A DNA stretch of 64,000 nt. Origin: Ophiobolus disseminans (lineage: Eukaryota > Ascomycota > Dothideomycetes > Pleosporales > Phaeosphaeriaceae). A model generated the notes under the pieces. The model searched no databases. It had not been told where the DNA came from and saw only the letters and a list, made by a program, of their open reading frames with translations. Location: contig MU006218.1 in NCBI GenBank assembly GCA_010093685.1, forward strand, positions 93,861 through 157,860, in the 5' to 3' direction. The translations under genes and the position numbers were made by a program. Below, one piece after another: positions 11,329 to 21,687 of the stretch; the stretch's first letter is position 1, and each line of letters begins with the position of its first letter.

Positions 11329-12140
11329 TTTGGCTATCCAAGGCTTTCTATTTCCCAACAGCAAGGCTGAGTAGACACCGGAGGCAAGTCACCTCTTTCG
11401 CAAGGCTGAACTCGTCTGCTTCGTCAGATTAATAGATGACAACAAACGTAGTTTTCCCGACGTGCGATACCGAGGTTCGATAAGTTCAATAAGCCGAAGT
11501 GTCCTCGAAGAAAGGTGTCGAAACGATAATCCCACGGTCGGCTGAAGCCCTCGACATCCAAGTCCTGCTCTCCCCGCATTAGCGCCAGCCCGCAATGCAT
11601 ACTCAGCCTCATGATCCTGATTGGCTGCACCCATCATACCATACTATCAGGAAACCGAGATCATCGTCGTCGCCATCCGTCCATCTTTTACAACAATGCA
11701 CCAGCTGCCGCTTGGCACATGTATGCGAGATGTCAAAGTCACAGACTGACCGGAGTAGACGGCTTCGAGTAGCGAAGGAGCTGAAAAGATTCTACACGAC
11801 AGGGAGAATGAGATAACGAAGGTTGGAGCGCATCGGTGTGTGCTAAATATGGGATACAGGCGAGGGACGTGTTGGGACGGTTGAGGGAGGATGTTAGGGA
11901 GATTAGCTGGTCGTGACTTCCTCACCTTAATGGCCACGTGACAAGGCTGTACGTCAACACTGACAGAACGCTGGATGATGTGTGACTCTCTTTAATGCAA
12001 GGCTTACGAAATATGCTGAATCATGGACTTGGGGGGTATCATTGCTTTTCTGACTGACGCAGTAAGGAAATGTCGCTGAGCAGCATAGCTGCGACCCGTG
12101 CATGGGCTCCACCGCAATCGTAACACGTCGTGGCATGTCT
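11329..12140. other. intergenic, no gene seen
   Basis: About 810 bp between the membrane-protein gene start and the dynactin-2 stop. Open frames are short and unsupported; part is likely 5' leader of the gene to the left. Confidence 0.45.
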
Positions 12141-13439
12141 TCATTCTACCTCACCACCACCAAGCAGCTTCTCAATCCTCCCATCAATCCTCTTGACGTC
12201 CTCACCCAAAACCTTGATGTTATTATGCATAGCCGTAGTGCACTTGGCCATCTCTTTCTCCACCACAACGAGCTGCCTCTCCCACTTCTTGATCTCCTCT
12301 TCCTGCTTTGCCTGGCGGACTTGTAGCTCTGACAAGGCTTCGTCGGCTTGCCAAGCACTCGTGTGTACGAGGCGTAGTGTGCGGAGGCGCTCCAGAACTA
12401 GTGGCAGGATGGGAGCGAGTTTGTCGATAGAGGGTAGTGTGCCGTACAGGGCGTTAATCTTGGCTTCTTGATCGGGATAGGTGACTGCTTTGGCGTCTCC
12501 GGAGCCTGACCCAGCTCGTGCAGCTTCTAGCCGAGTTTCCTTGAGCTGTTCGGCGTCTGCAGTGAGCTTCTTGATTTGCTGTATAGCTGTATCGAAATTG
12601 CTCGTTGAGGCGTCGCTGACCACTCCGAGGGTTTGTTCTAACCTCTGCAGGGTACTAAAGACGGGGAACGTAGATCCTTCGCTCAGCTCGGGCATCGTGT
12701 TTCCGTTCAGGCCCAGGCTGTCTTCCAACTGCGTGATCCGTTTGTCGAACTCGGCGGCCTGGGTAAGAACATACTCCAGCTGGCTCCTCTGAACTTGTGT
12801 TCCTGGTAGTGGTGGCGCAGTTGCGATTGCCTTTGACAGCTTCGGGCTCGGTTCGAAGGGCTTGTAGTTCTTGAACTTTGTTATGGTCCTCTCCAGCTGC
12901 GCCTCTGGGCCCCGAGCACCGCCGCGGCGCATGGCATATATGTTGTCAATCTTGCTCGCAGCGAATTCTAGGTACTGCTTTGGATCCGGCTCGTTGACCT
13001 TGGCCTTATCGCCTGCTGCGACCCTCCTCTCGTACTCGTTCTCTAGCTCGCTCAGCTCCCTCTTGACTCTCGTGAGCTTCTCCGCGAACGCCTCCTCTTT
13101 CTCGTCGTCACTGCGATCGCCCAGTATTTCGCCTCTCCGCCGCCGAGCGCGAGTGGATGTGCGATACGAGCGACGTTGTGCAGCGATGTTGTCTGAAAAG
13201 TCGACGCCTTGAGCATCTACCCGCGAGGGCTGGAAGCGGTTGCGCGCCTGGTTGGTCTGGAATCTTTGGTGGTGTACAGCGGAACGGTCAGGGTCGTCGT
13301 CGTCATCGTCGGACTCGGAGACGTTTGTCGAAGCCTGGATTGTCGAGACATCTTCGGCGAGGTCGGGCGTTTCGTAGATGTCGGGCGCTGTGTCAATGCC
13401 GGGGAGATTGTCGTATTTTGGTCTCGTAGCTTCAGACAT
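12141..13439 (-). CDS. dynactin subunit 2 (dynamitin)
   Basis: An intact intronless frame of 432 residues, the usual length of the dynamitin family (PF04912; Jnm1 is the yeast counterpart). The N-terminus KYDNLPGIDTAPDIYETPDL is the conserved peptide that binds the dynactin shoulder and Arp filament. An acidic patch (SESDDDDDDPD) follows. The rest is mainly coiled coil (for example EKLTRVKRELSELENEYERR, and the C-terminal half with ELQVRQAKQEEEIKKWERQ). The block KQYLEFAASKIDNIYAMR is also typical. Its role is to tether dynein to cargo and assist nuclear and organelle movement along microtubules. It lies tail-to-head with the actin-nucleation gene ARPC2; no functional link is implied. Confidence 0.92.
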   Translation of the reverse strand: MSEATRPKYDNLPGIDTAPDIYETPDLAEDVSTIQASTNVSESDDDDDDPDRSAVHHQRFQTNQARNRFQPSRVDAQGVDFSDNIAAQRRSYRTSTRARRRRGEILGDRSDDEKEEAFAEKLTRVKRELSELENEYERRVAAGDKAKVNEPDPKQYLEFAASKIDNIYAMRRGGARGPEAQLERTITKFKNYKPFEPSPKLSKAIATAPPLPGTQVQRSQLEYVLTQAAEFDKRITQLEDSLGLNGNTMPELSEGSTFPVFSTLQRLEQTLGVVSDASTSNFDTAIQQIKKLTADAEQLKETRLEAARAGSGSGDAKAVTYPDQEAKINALYGTLPSIDKLAPILPLVLERLRTLRLVHTSAWQADEALSELQVRQAKQEEEIKKWERQLVVVEKEMAKCTTAMHNNIKVLGEDVKRIDGRIEKLLGGGEVE

Positions 13440-13823
13440 TGTGTGGTGTGGATGTAGTCGTAAATGTAGTGGGGTGGGGTGATTGTGTTCAGCGAAGCTT
13501 TGGTGGACGCGTCAAAGTGGAAGTCGCGATCTATGGAGTCCGTGCGTTAGTATGCGGTATCAGGCGTGGCAGCAAACACATCTCACCTGAGACCCAGTAT
13601 ACAATTAATGCACGGTTTAGGACTTGGTTTATGCATGGAGTGATATCTTCAGTTATTTGATTTTCCCCTCGCTTCTTTGCGACCGCGAGATCTCTTGATA
13701 GCTACGCTAACCGCTAACCTCATAATCACGGTACCCATGCTTCTCGATCCTGTCGTCAAAGCCTGGAAAGAAGATCGGACACCCCAGCTACTCAATCGCT
13801 TCGCTCTAATGTGCCAAATAATC
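13440..13823. other. intergenic, no gene seen
   Basis: A 384-bp gap between the dynactin-2 start and the ARPC2 stop. An open frame of ARPC2 runs on past its splice site into this gap (to 13649), but that is unspliced read-through, not coding. Confidence 0.5.
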
Positions 13824-14971
13824 TCATGCTTGGACCTTGAATGTTCGACCGCTCGCTGTTTTGCGTTCCTTCTCTTCTGCCTCCGGTCTCGCTCTGCGCA
13901 AGACTGCATATCGTTAGCTTGATTCTTGCAACAGCAGCCGTTAGTTGGTATACCTTGGAGGAAGTCAGCTGTCCGCTTGCGCATCCTCGAGTGGATGAAC
14001 GCTTTGGAGGCCTTGATGTGGTAATGGAAGTAGTCTCGGAATGTCTGGATATGGGAGATGACTTCGTCGCGTCGTTGCTTGGAAAGATGGCGAGGAAAGA
14101 GGACTGTCCAAGTCAGTCGTGAACACCAGCCATGGCATAGGAACTTACCGAAAGTGATGTAGCCAACCTCGCCGTTGGTAGAGGTGCTAACGCCGGGGAA
14201 GCCCTGCAGTTCTAGGGGAGGCTCGTTCCTGAAGAGTACCTGTGGCGCATTCTGAATGGCTCTCCGCCTTGCATCGACAAACTCCTGCAAGAAGACTTTG
14301 CCGAATATCCTGTCAGTCTCCTCTCGGAAGATGGTCGAGAAAATGACGGTGACTCGGTCGTGGCTGGCCTTGACGTATATCGCTTCCTCCTCTCGGTAGT
14401 GGATCGCGCGTGTCTCTCCACCCTCAGCAATGCCCTGTGGCGCCGACTCAGATGTGTATTTTGAAGCTTCTTCGGAAAGCTGGTGGAATTCGTCAAAAGC
14501 CTGCTCGAAGGGTGCAGCCATGGCGTTGCGCTTGAGGAGGGATATGCGCCGGACCAGATCATCCTTGCCCTCTGCTTGGTCGTCAGCACTCTCCCAGGCC
14601 AAACAGACAATTCACCGTACCCTGGTCCGCTGGCAAGTCTTCCAGGTCTACCTGCACTGAGAAGTCGTAGCCAGATTCTGGGCTGACAATGTAGGGCCCG
14701 TACTCGCGCTCCAGCACCGACTGGGCGCCATACTGCACCAATTCCTGGTAGCACTTGATGCGCAGTGACACTAGTATCTTGGTCTTGCTCTCCGGTGTCG
14801 AGATGTGGAATGTGACGCCATCGAAGTCGGAGACGACCTGGTCAATGTTGGCGGAAGCTCCTCTGTACGCCGTTAGCTACCTGCTGGACGGACAGCGGGG
14901 TGTCCGCACCCGTTGAAGCGGTCCCTGAGGAGGGATTCGATGAGGACGTTCTGGTAGTCGAGGAGAAGCAT
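13824..14971 (-). CDS. Arp2/3 complex subunit 2 (ARPC2, p34)
   Basis: Five exons: 14910-14971, 14621-14862, 14149-14571, 13954-14103 and 13824-13903. The introns are 53, 49, 45 and 50 nt with GT..AG ends. Spliced length is 957 nt, giving 318 residues. The start MLLLDYQNVLIESLL, the block YELVQYG-like region (YQELVQYGAQSVLEREYGP), and FREETDRIFGKVFLQEF are diagnostic of the p34-Arc family (PF04045). The last small exon restores the conserved C-terminus ending ASGRTFKVQA. ARPC2 and ARPC4 form the core that clamps the mother actin filament so that Arp2/3 can start a branch, here serving endocytic actin patches and hyphal tip growth. It is divergent from UTP12, with 309 bp between the start codons. 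Confidence 0.93.
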
Positions 14972-15280
14972 GATGGTGGTCTAGCTTCTGGGGGCGATTG
15001 GTGGTGTCTTGCCGGGTGGGGAGCTGTGGCCTGCTGGACGCTGCGGAGGCTCGGGAGTGATGTGTGGTGTTGCAGGGTTGGTGGGTCTGCTAGTGCCCCT
15101 CTGCAGTAGCGCCGAATCATGCCTCCCAAAAAGTTCGCGAAAAGTTCAGAGCTCGACATGCTCGCGGCGCAACACAGCAACAGCATGCTAGGATAGAGAT
15201 GAACTAGTGCTCGCTTCCTTGTCATCTTCCGACTTCCTTTCCACATTTGATACCCCGATTTTGCCAACAACACCGCCGCA
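14972..15280. promoter_or_regulatory. shared promoter region ARPC2 / UTP12
   Basis: A 309-bp gap between two divergent start codons. It must carry both promoters, since no other gene fits. I did not find a clear TATA box; pyrimidine-rich stretches precede the UTP12 start. Confidence 0.5.
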
Positions 15281-18201
15281 ATGGTGCGATCTTATAGGTA
15301 CGGCGCAAGCATCCAAAGGTAGATCCGTCACTGACTTCTGCCAGTAAATACGAGCAAACCGATGCTTTCGGCGTGGTCGCTACTGCTACATCAAACATAG
15401 TATGGGCGCCGGAAGCTGCGACCCAGCCAGGCTCGAGTCGCTCTGCAGGCGCCGGACGCGCATACGCCGCCGCAAACGAAGAAGTGATATGTTGGGACAT
15501 AAAGAAAGGAGAGGTGTTGAGCAGGTGGCGCGACTCCACTTGCACAGAGGAGGTCACCGTCATATGCCGGAGTGAGGTGGACCAGGATGTCTTCGCCGTG
15601 GGCTACGCAGATGGAAGCATACGCATATGGGATGCGCGGACGTCGACTGTCATCATAAGCTTCAATGGACACAAATCTGCCGTCACGATACTGGCTTTCG
15701 ATTACACCGGCGTACGGCTAGCAAGTGGATCAAAGGACACGGATATCGTGATTTGGGACCTCGTTTCGGAAACCGGCCTGTTCAAGCTCAGAGGACACAA
15801 GGGACAGGTCACGGGACTGCAGTTCCTACACCCGTCAAGTGAGGGCATGGACAAGGAAGATACCGAGATGGACTCGGACCACGTGTTTTTGCTTTCGACC
15901 AGCAAGGACGCCTTGATCAAGATCTGGGACGTGACCTCGCAGCACTGCATCGAGACGCACATCGCGCAAACGAATGGAGAGTGCTGGGCATTGGGCGTAT
16001 CACCGGACGGGAGTGGCTGTATAACAGCGGGAAACGACGGCGAACTCAAAGTATGGGCAATCGATCTACAGGGCCTGCGAAAAGCTGGGTCTACCATTGG
16101 TGAAGGCTCAGCACAGGGGTATCTTAAGACAAGAGGCATACTCTATCGCCAGGGGAAGGACAGAGCACAAGGCATCGCATTCTACGCGAGAGCAGATTAC
16201 ATCGCAGTTCACGGTGCAGAAAAGGCAGTCGAGGTCTGGCGGATACGAAGCGAAGAGGAAGTTAGGAAAAGTCTGGCCCGAAAGAGGAGAAGAAAGCGTG
16301 AAAAGGCAAAGGGCGAGACGAATGGAGATCACGAGGCTGAAGAAGCCGACGACAAGGTTGAAGTCGCGGACGCTGAGATTGGGGAGGTGTTTGTACCATA
16401 TGTTACTGTACGGACGGCTGGCAAAGTCAGATCCGTCTCGTGGATGCACACGAGGGGAAGCAAGAAGCTGCAGTTATTGGTTGGCACCAACAACAACCTT
16501 ATCGACATCTACGAGATACCGCAAAAAGGGAAGAGCAAGACAGAAGAGGCGCCGGACTACAACCGAACACTATCCGTGGAGCTTGCGGGACACAGGAACG
16601 ACATTCGCGCGCTGGCTCTCAGTTCAGACGATCGCATGCTTGCTTCAGCATCAAGTGGAGGACTCAAGATCTGGAACGTACGAACACAAAACTGTCTTCG
16701 AACACTAGAGTGCGGGTATGCGCTATGCTGCGCCTTCTTGCCTGGTGACAAGATAGTTGTTGTCGGGACTAAGGACGGAGATGTCGAGCTGTACGACATC
16801 GCAGCGTCCTCGCAACTCGACAAAATACCCGCCCACGAAGGAGCTGTATGGACTATGCAGGTGCATCCGGACGGCAAGTCGCTCATCACCGGCAGTGCAG
16901 ACAAGTCGGTAAAGTTCTGGAACTTCGAAATCGTCCAAGAAGAGATTCCAGGCACCAAGCGCACAATGCCACAACTGAAGCTGATACAGTCCCGCATACT
17001 CAAAGTCAACGATGACGTTTTGAGCGTACACTTTTCGCCCGATTCGCGGTTACTTGCCGTCGCAACACTCGATAACACTGTCAAAGTCTTCTTCGTCGAT
17101 TCACTGAAGCTCTTCCTCAATCTCTATGGCCACAAACTTCCCGTCCTCAACATGTCAATATCAGGTGACAGTAAGCTCATCGCAACCTGTTCCGCCGACA
17201 AAAACGTCCGCATCTGGGGCCTCGACTTTGGCGACTGCCACAAAGCGCTCTTCGGCCACCAAGACAGCATCATGCAAATCGCCTTCATCCCACACCCCGT
17301 CGACGGCGACGACAAGCACATCTTCTTCAGCGCCAGCAAAGACAAGACAGTGAAATCCTGGGACGCCGACAAATTCGAGCAAATCCAGCGCTTCAAAGGC
17401 CACCACGGCGAAATCTGGGCCATGACCGTGGCACGCACAGGCGACTTTGTCGTCACCGCCAGCCACGACAAGAGCATCCGCATCTGGACAAAGTCCGAAG
17501 AGCCCATCTTCCTCGAAGAAGAGCGCGAGCGCGAACTCGAAGAGATGTACGAATCCACCCTCGCCACGTCCCTCGAAGACGAGGAAAATATCTCAGGCCA
17601 ACGCCCCGAAGCAGTCGATGCAAGTAAACAAACAATCACGACTCTCACCGCCGGCGAACGCATACAAGAAGCCCTCGACCTCGGCCTCGCGGACCTCGAC
17701 ATCGTGCGCGACTGGGAGTTGCAGCGTAAATCGAATCCGAAAATTGCCCCTCCGCAACGTAACCCCCTCTTCCTCGCCCTCAACAATATCTCAGCTGAGC
17801 GCCACGTCCTCAACACTCTGTCCAAAATCCCAGCCGCACAGCTCCACGATGCACTCCTCGTCCTACCCTTTTCCAGCTTACCAGCGCTCTTCACGTTCAT
17901 CGCTATCTGGGTGCGCAAACAGTGGAACGTCACACTGACATGTCGCGTCCTCTTCTTCATGCTGAAAACGCACCAGAAGCAGATCGTGTCGAGTCGCGAA
18001 CTCAAAGTCGTGTTGGAGAATATGCGCGCGGGGCTGAGAAGCACGTTGGGCGGGAATAAAGATTTGATTGGGTTTAATGTTGCGGCTGTGCGGTTTGTGG
18101 GGGAGCGCGTGGATGAGAGCAGGTACGTGCGGCTGGAGGATGTGGATCGGGAGGGGGAGAATGACGGGAGGAAGAAGAGGGGGTTTGTGGATGTTGCATA
18201 G
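15281..18201 (+). CDS. UTP12: U3 snoRNP protein UTP12/DIP2 (WDR3)
   Basis: A tiny first exon 15281-15297 (MVRSY plus two bases) is joined across a 47-nt intron (15298-15344, GTACGG..CCAG) to 15345-18201. This gives 957 residues, matching yeast Utp12/Dip2. The N-terminus after splicing, MVRSYSKYEQTDAFGVV, is conserved in the family, which supports the small exon. Two WD40 propellers follow (for example GSKDTDIVIWD, GSADKSVKFW, CSADKNVRIWG, ASHDKSIRIW). An inserted basic loop KRRRKREKAK lies near residue 325. The C-terminal Utp12 domain covers about residues 815-925. It works in the UTP-B subcomplex of the small-subunit processome during 18S rRNA maturation in the nucleolus. It converges on PRP16. 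Confidence 0.95.
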
Positions 18202-18571
18202 ATGGGATGAAGGGTGATGGATGCGGCGTTTTGGACTAAGGCAGTAAGATTTATAGTTTTCAAGTGCTTGTGTACGGGAAGTAATCGATTTGCAATGAGT
18301 GAACATTACGAAATCCACAGTTGCAGCAGCTCATTCTGGCGTGCAGAAGGACGTGCTCAAACTCAGGCGCTTGGCCTTTGTATGCTCCTAGATGCCGGAT
18401 AGCGTGGTGTATGTATGTAGGTGTGAAAGATTTGTGGTTGGGAGGTACGCAATTTTGCTCACAGCCAAAAGGAATACGTATTTCTCCACAAGCCTTCGCA
18501 CACTTCCTCTCCCAAGTATACACTCTCATCCAAAGCCAGAAATTGCATCCTACACAACCCCAGCCCTCCCT
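18202..18571. other. convergent 3' region of UTP12 and PRP16
   Basis: A 370-bp gap between two stop codons facing each other; expected to hold both 3' untranslated regions. Nothing else recognised. Confidence 0.5.
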
Positions 18572-21517
18572 TCACCTCCTCCTGAACTTCGACTTCCCAA
18601 GCACCGGCCTCTTCACCACCCCCTCATCAATCTCCTTCTTCCTCCCCAGCACAGCCTTCTTAATCAGCGGCCCACTCTCCTCCTCCGCAATCCTTTGCTC
18701 CTCCCTCGCCTTATCCACCGCCATCTGCGCCTCGAGCTCAGCTTTGCGGTTGAATTCCGTCTCAGTGACGCGCTTATCTCGCGCCGAGTAGCCCTTTTCT
18801 TTGATGGAGTAGAACACTGCGCCGAGATCTGCGAGCCAGTGCGGGTCAACGGAAGTGACACAGGACATGTACTCTTTGGACGTGAGGATGAGTTCGTGGT
18901 ATACGACGTAATCGGGGAGGTAGCCGAGGCCGTAGAGGGCGGAGGTGGGGTGTAATTGGATTGTGACGCTGGTGCGGAGGTTGATGTACTCGCCAATACC
19001 TTTGACTTTGGCGGCTTGGTGGTAGTAGCCTGAGCAAATGCATTTGCGAATGACGTCCCAGTCGGTGCCGCAGCTGATCAGGGCCATTTTTTGTTTCTCC
19101 ATGATGTCGTGGATTTGGTCGCGGATCTCCTTGGCTCGACGGAGAGCTTTGGGGTGCAGGAAGTGGCGCACACACCAGCCGTCGGAGTAGTGGTTGACTT
19201 TCCACTGCGTGTAGACGTGGAGGAGGGTGAGGTGGTCAGATTCAGGGACGAAGAACTTTTCGCGGGCGGCGTCGGATTCTTCCTGGCGTTCTTTGGGACG
19301 ATAGAAGACGCTGGGGACGGAGAGCATGGCGACAATTGTCAGCATTTCTTCGCTGCATTCATAATCTACGGCGGTGATGATGAGTTTGGCGAGGGACGGG
19401 TCCATGGGGAAGGCAGTCATTGTGCGGCCAAGAGTTGTTAGATCTCCAATATTGTCCAATGCACCGAGTGCCCAGAGGTCGAAGAGCGACGTTGTGATTG
19501 TGTCCTGGGGCGGTGGATCCATAAAGTCAAAGTCCAGCAAATCCTTAACACCTAGCGACTTCAGCAGAAGTACGGTATTTGCCAAGTTTGTCCGTTGGAT
19601 CTCAGGGATAGTCTGAATGTAGAACTCATCGCGGAAAGCCCTCTCGGTGTAGAGATGAAAACATTTTCCGGGCCCCGTTCGTCCTGCGCGACCTGCACGC
19701 TGAGACGCGTTCGCCTGTGAGACGGGTGTAATCTGAAGGGTATCCATGCCCATCTTCGGGTTGTAGACTTTGAGTTTTGAGAAACCAGAGTCGACTACGT
19801 ACATGATACCGTCGACAGTTAAACTCGTTTCAGCGATATTGGTGGCCACGATGACCTTGCGCACGCCAGGTGCAGCCCGGTCGAAAATCTTGGCTTGAAG
19901 GTCTGCCGGCATCTGACTGTAGATGGGCAGAATACTGAGCTTCGGAGGGTCGTTGAGAAGTTTGAGCCGCTCAGCTACCAGCTCACAAGTGATCTCAATG
20001 TCTTCCTGGCCAGTCATGAACACGAGAATGTCACCAGGTCCTTGCGAGACGTGGATGGCTAAGACCTGCTTGACTGCACTATCCACGTAGTCTTCACATG
20101 GCGACCGCGAATACTGGATGTCCACAGGGAATGTGCGCCCTGGAATAATAAACTCTGGCGCCCCGCCGTAGAAGCGCGAGAAGCGCTCCGAGTTCATGGT
20201 AGCAGAGGTGACAATTAGCTTGAGGTCTCTTCTTCGTGCTAGAACCTTTTTGATGAGTCCCATCAGCACATCCGTGTTCAAGGCTCTCTCGTGAGCCTCG
20301 TCCATGATGATACACGAGTATCTATCTAGATCTGGCTCGTTCAGAGACTCTCTCAGTAAGACACCGTCAGTCATGTACTTGATCTTGGTCTCTTTACTGG
20401 TGCAGTCCTCGAAGCGAATCGCATACCCGACCAAGCCTCCAAGTCTGACATCCATCTCTTCGCTCACACGCTTTGCAACGCTCATGGCCGCAACACGACG
20501 TGGCTGCGTGCATCCAATCAATCCCTTGTTGGCGTAGCCATCCTCATGAAGAAATTGTGTCAGCTGTGTCGTTTTGCCAGAACCAGTCTGTCCAACTACG
20601 ATAACGACTTGATTGTCGCGAATTACACGCAAGAGGTCTTCGCGTACTGCGAATGCTGGGAGGTATTGCCTCTGCTCGGCGAGTGTCTTGCTTTTACTGA
20701 AGGCGCTCTGTCCTTGTTGCTTGCTGAGATGGGTTGCGAACTTGCTGCCTCCTTGCTTCTGACCGTCGTCAGCCGCTGGAGCAGCACTGTCTGTGTCGTC
20801 TTCTTTGACGCCCATTATGTTCCCCAGCGTAGTTCCTTTCGCGCTGGTAGCTTCTTGGGCATGCTTCTGCCGCTCCTTCTGCTGTCTCTTGTCCTTCACA
20901 ACACGGCTGCCCCTGCGACTGAAGACGGCCATGTCGCTCTGAGGGTCACGGACAGCAGAAATGGGTTCGATTTGCTTGGTGAAGACCGTCTTTCCGTCCA
21001 GAAATGGCGGCTTGAGGTCGTGGACTAGGATGTGAATGCGCGTGGCTTCCTCGTCGTCGTTGAAGTCATCGTCCAGATGCCTTCTTTGGGCGACACCAGA
21101 CTGCAACATTCGATTCGTCTCCCATGCGTCTACGTCTTTTTGTTTCTGCTGGGCCCTCATGCTTGCGCGGTTGTTCTGCTTCTTCTCTGTCATAGCAGCC
21201 TCTCTTTGCGCGTCTAGCCATGTGCTCTCAGCACCGCCGAACGGGTTGTGAGAATCGTCGCCAAAGGTGTGCCCGTTCTCCTCGCCGCCGTACCAGTCGC
21301 GATCCAGCGCCATGGAGTCGAGCTCCTCCACCAAAGGCTCCGGTCCATTGAAGGACTTTTGATTCGGGGTCGAGCCATTCTCGTGTAACCGCGGCGTCTG
21401 TGCTCGCGATGAAGGGGAGTCGCGATGGTTGTTTGGTTTACGGAATTTCGGTCGCGGCACAATCGAATAGTCGTCGGATTCGAGCTTTCGCCGTTTTGGG
21501 CTGTGTCCTCGGTCCAT
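18572..21517 (-). CDS. PRP16: DEAH-box splicing helicase PRP16 (DHX38)
   Basis: The frame opens further upstream (to 21625), but I choose ATG 21517 (MDRGHSPKRRKLESDD), because the upstream 36 residues are hydrophobic and unlike the family and would eat into the short promoter. Length is 981 residues, intronless. Helicase motifs are complete: I GQTGSGKT (309-316), Ia TQPRRVAA, II DEAH (406-409), III SAT (438-440), then FMTGQEDIE, and VI QRAGRAGRTGPG. The HA2 and OB-fold domains follow. The segment GGAPEFIIPGRTFPVDI and SPCEDYVDSAVKQVL are Prp16-type, which separates it from Prp2, Prp22 and Prp43. It remodels the spliceosome after the first catalytic step. The N-terminal 290 residues are polar and disordered, as usual. 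Confidence 0.95.
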   Translation of the reverse strand: MDRGHSPKRRKLESDDYSIVPRPKFRKPNNHRDSPSSRAQTPRLHENGSTPNQKSFNGPEPLVEELDSMALDRDWYGGEENGHTFGDDSHNPFGGAESTWLDAQREAAMTEKKQNNRASMRAQQKQKDVDAWETNRMLQSGVAQRRHLDDDFNDDEEATRIHILVHDLKPPFLDGKTVFTKQIEPISAVRDPQSDMAVFSRRGSRVVKDKRQQKERQKHAQEATSAKGTTLGNIMGVKEDDTDSAAPAADDGQKQGGSKFATHLSKQQGQSAFSKSKTLAEQRQYLPAFAVREDLLRVIRDNQVVIVVGQTGSGKTTQLTQFLHEDGYANKGLIGCTQPRRVAAMSVAKRVSEEMDVRLGGLVGYAIRFEDCTSKETKIKYMTDGVLLRESLNEPDLDRYSCIIMDEAHERALNTDVLMGLIKKVLARRRDLKLIVTSATMNSERFSRFYGGAPEFIIPGRTFPVDIQYSRSPCEDYVDSAVKQVLAIHVSQGPGDILVFMTGQEDIEITCELVAERLKLLNDPPKLSILPIYSQMPADLQAKIFDRAAPGVRKVIVATNIAETSLTVDGIMYVVDSGFSKLKVYNPKMGMDTLQITPVSQANASQRAGRAGRTGPGKCFHLYTERAFRDEFYIQTIPEIQRTNLANTVLLLKSLGVKDLLDFDFMDPPPQDTITTSLFDLWALGALDNIGDLTTLGRTMTAFPMDPSLAKLIITAVDYECSEEMLTIVAMLSVPSVFYRPKERQEESDAAREKFFVPESDHLTLLHVYTQWKVNHYSDGWCVRHFLHPKALRRAKEIRDQIHDIMEKQKMALISCGTDWDVIRKCICSGYYHQAAKVKGIGEYINLRTSVTIQLHPTSALYGLGYLPDYVVYHELILTSKEYMSCVTSVDPHWLADLGAVFYSIKEKGYSARDKRVTETEFNRKAELEAQMAVDKAREEQRIAEEESGPLIKKAVLGRKKEIDEGVVKRPVLGKSKFRRR

Positions 21518-21687
21518 GGTGAAGGTGAAGTAGTGTGTCGTCAGCGACGGGTGGAGTGTTGATGGAGGCTCGGGGGTCCGCAAATTTATCGATAAGATGG
21601 CAAACCACGCTAAGAAATATTTCAAAGCTCGAGCTTCCCCACCACGCGCATGCTCTCGTTGCGCCTGAATACTTTACGACTACCACA
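21518..21687. promoter_or_regulatory. shared promoter region PRP16 / PWP1
   Basis: Only 170 bp separate the divergent start codons of two RNA-processing genes, so the promoters must overlap. An upstream in-frame ATG of PWP1 at 21535 is ignored as unlikely. Confidence 0.55.

Noticed and set aside
16097..16708. A second frame of 203 codons inside UTP12
   Set aside because: Shadow of a well-supported WD40 gene in another frame.
21535..21687. N-terminal extension of PWP1 from the ATG at 21535
   Set aside because: The 51 extra residues do not resemble the family, whose conserved start TATTWVPRG follows the ATG at 21688.
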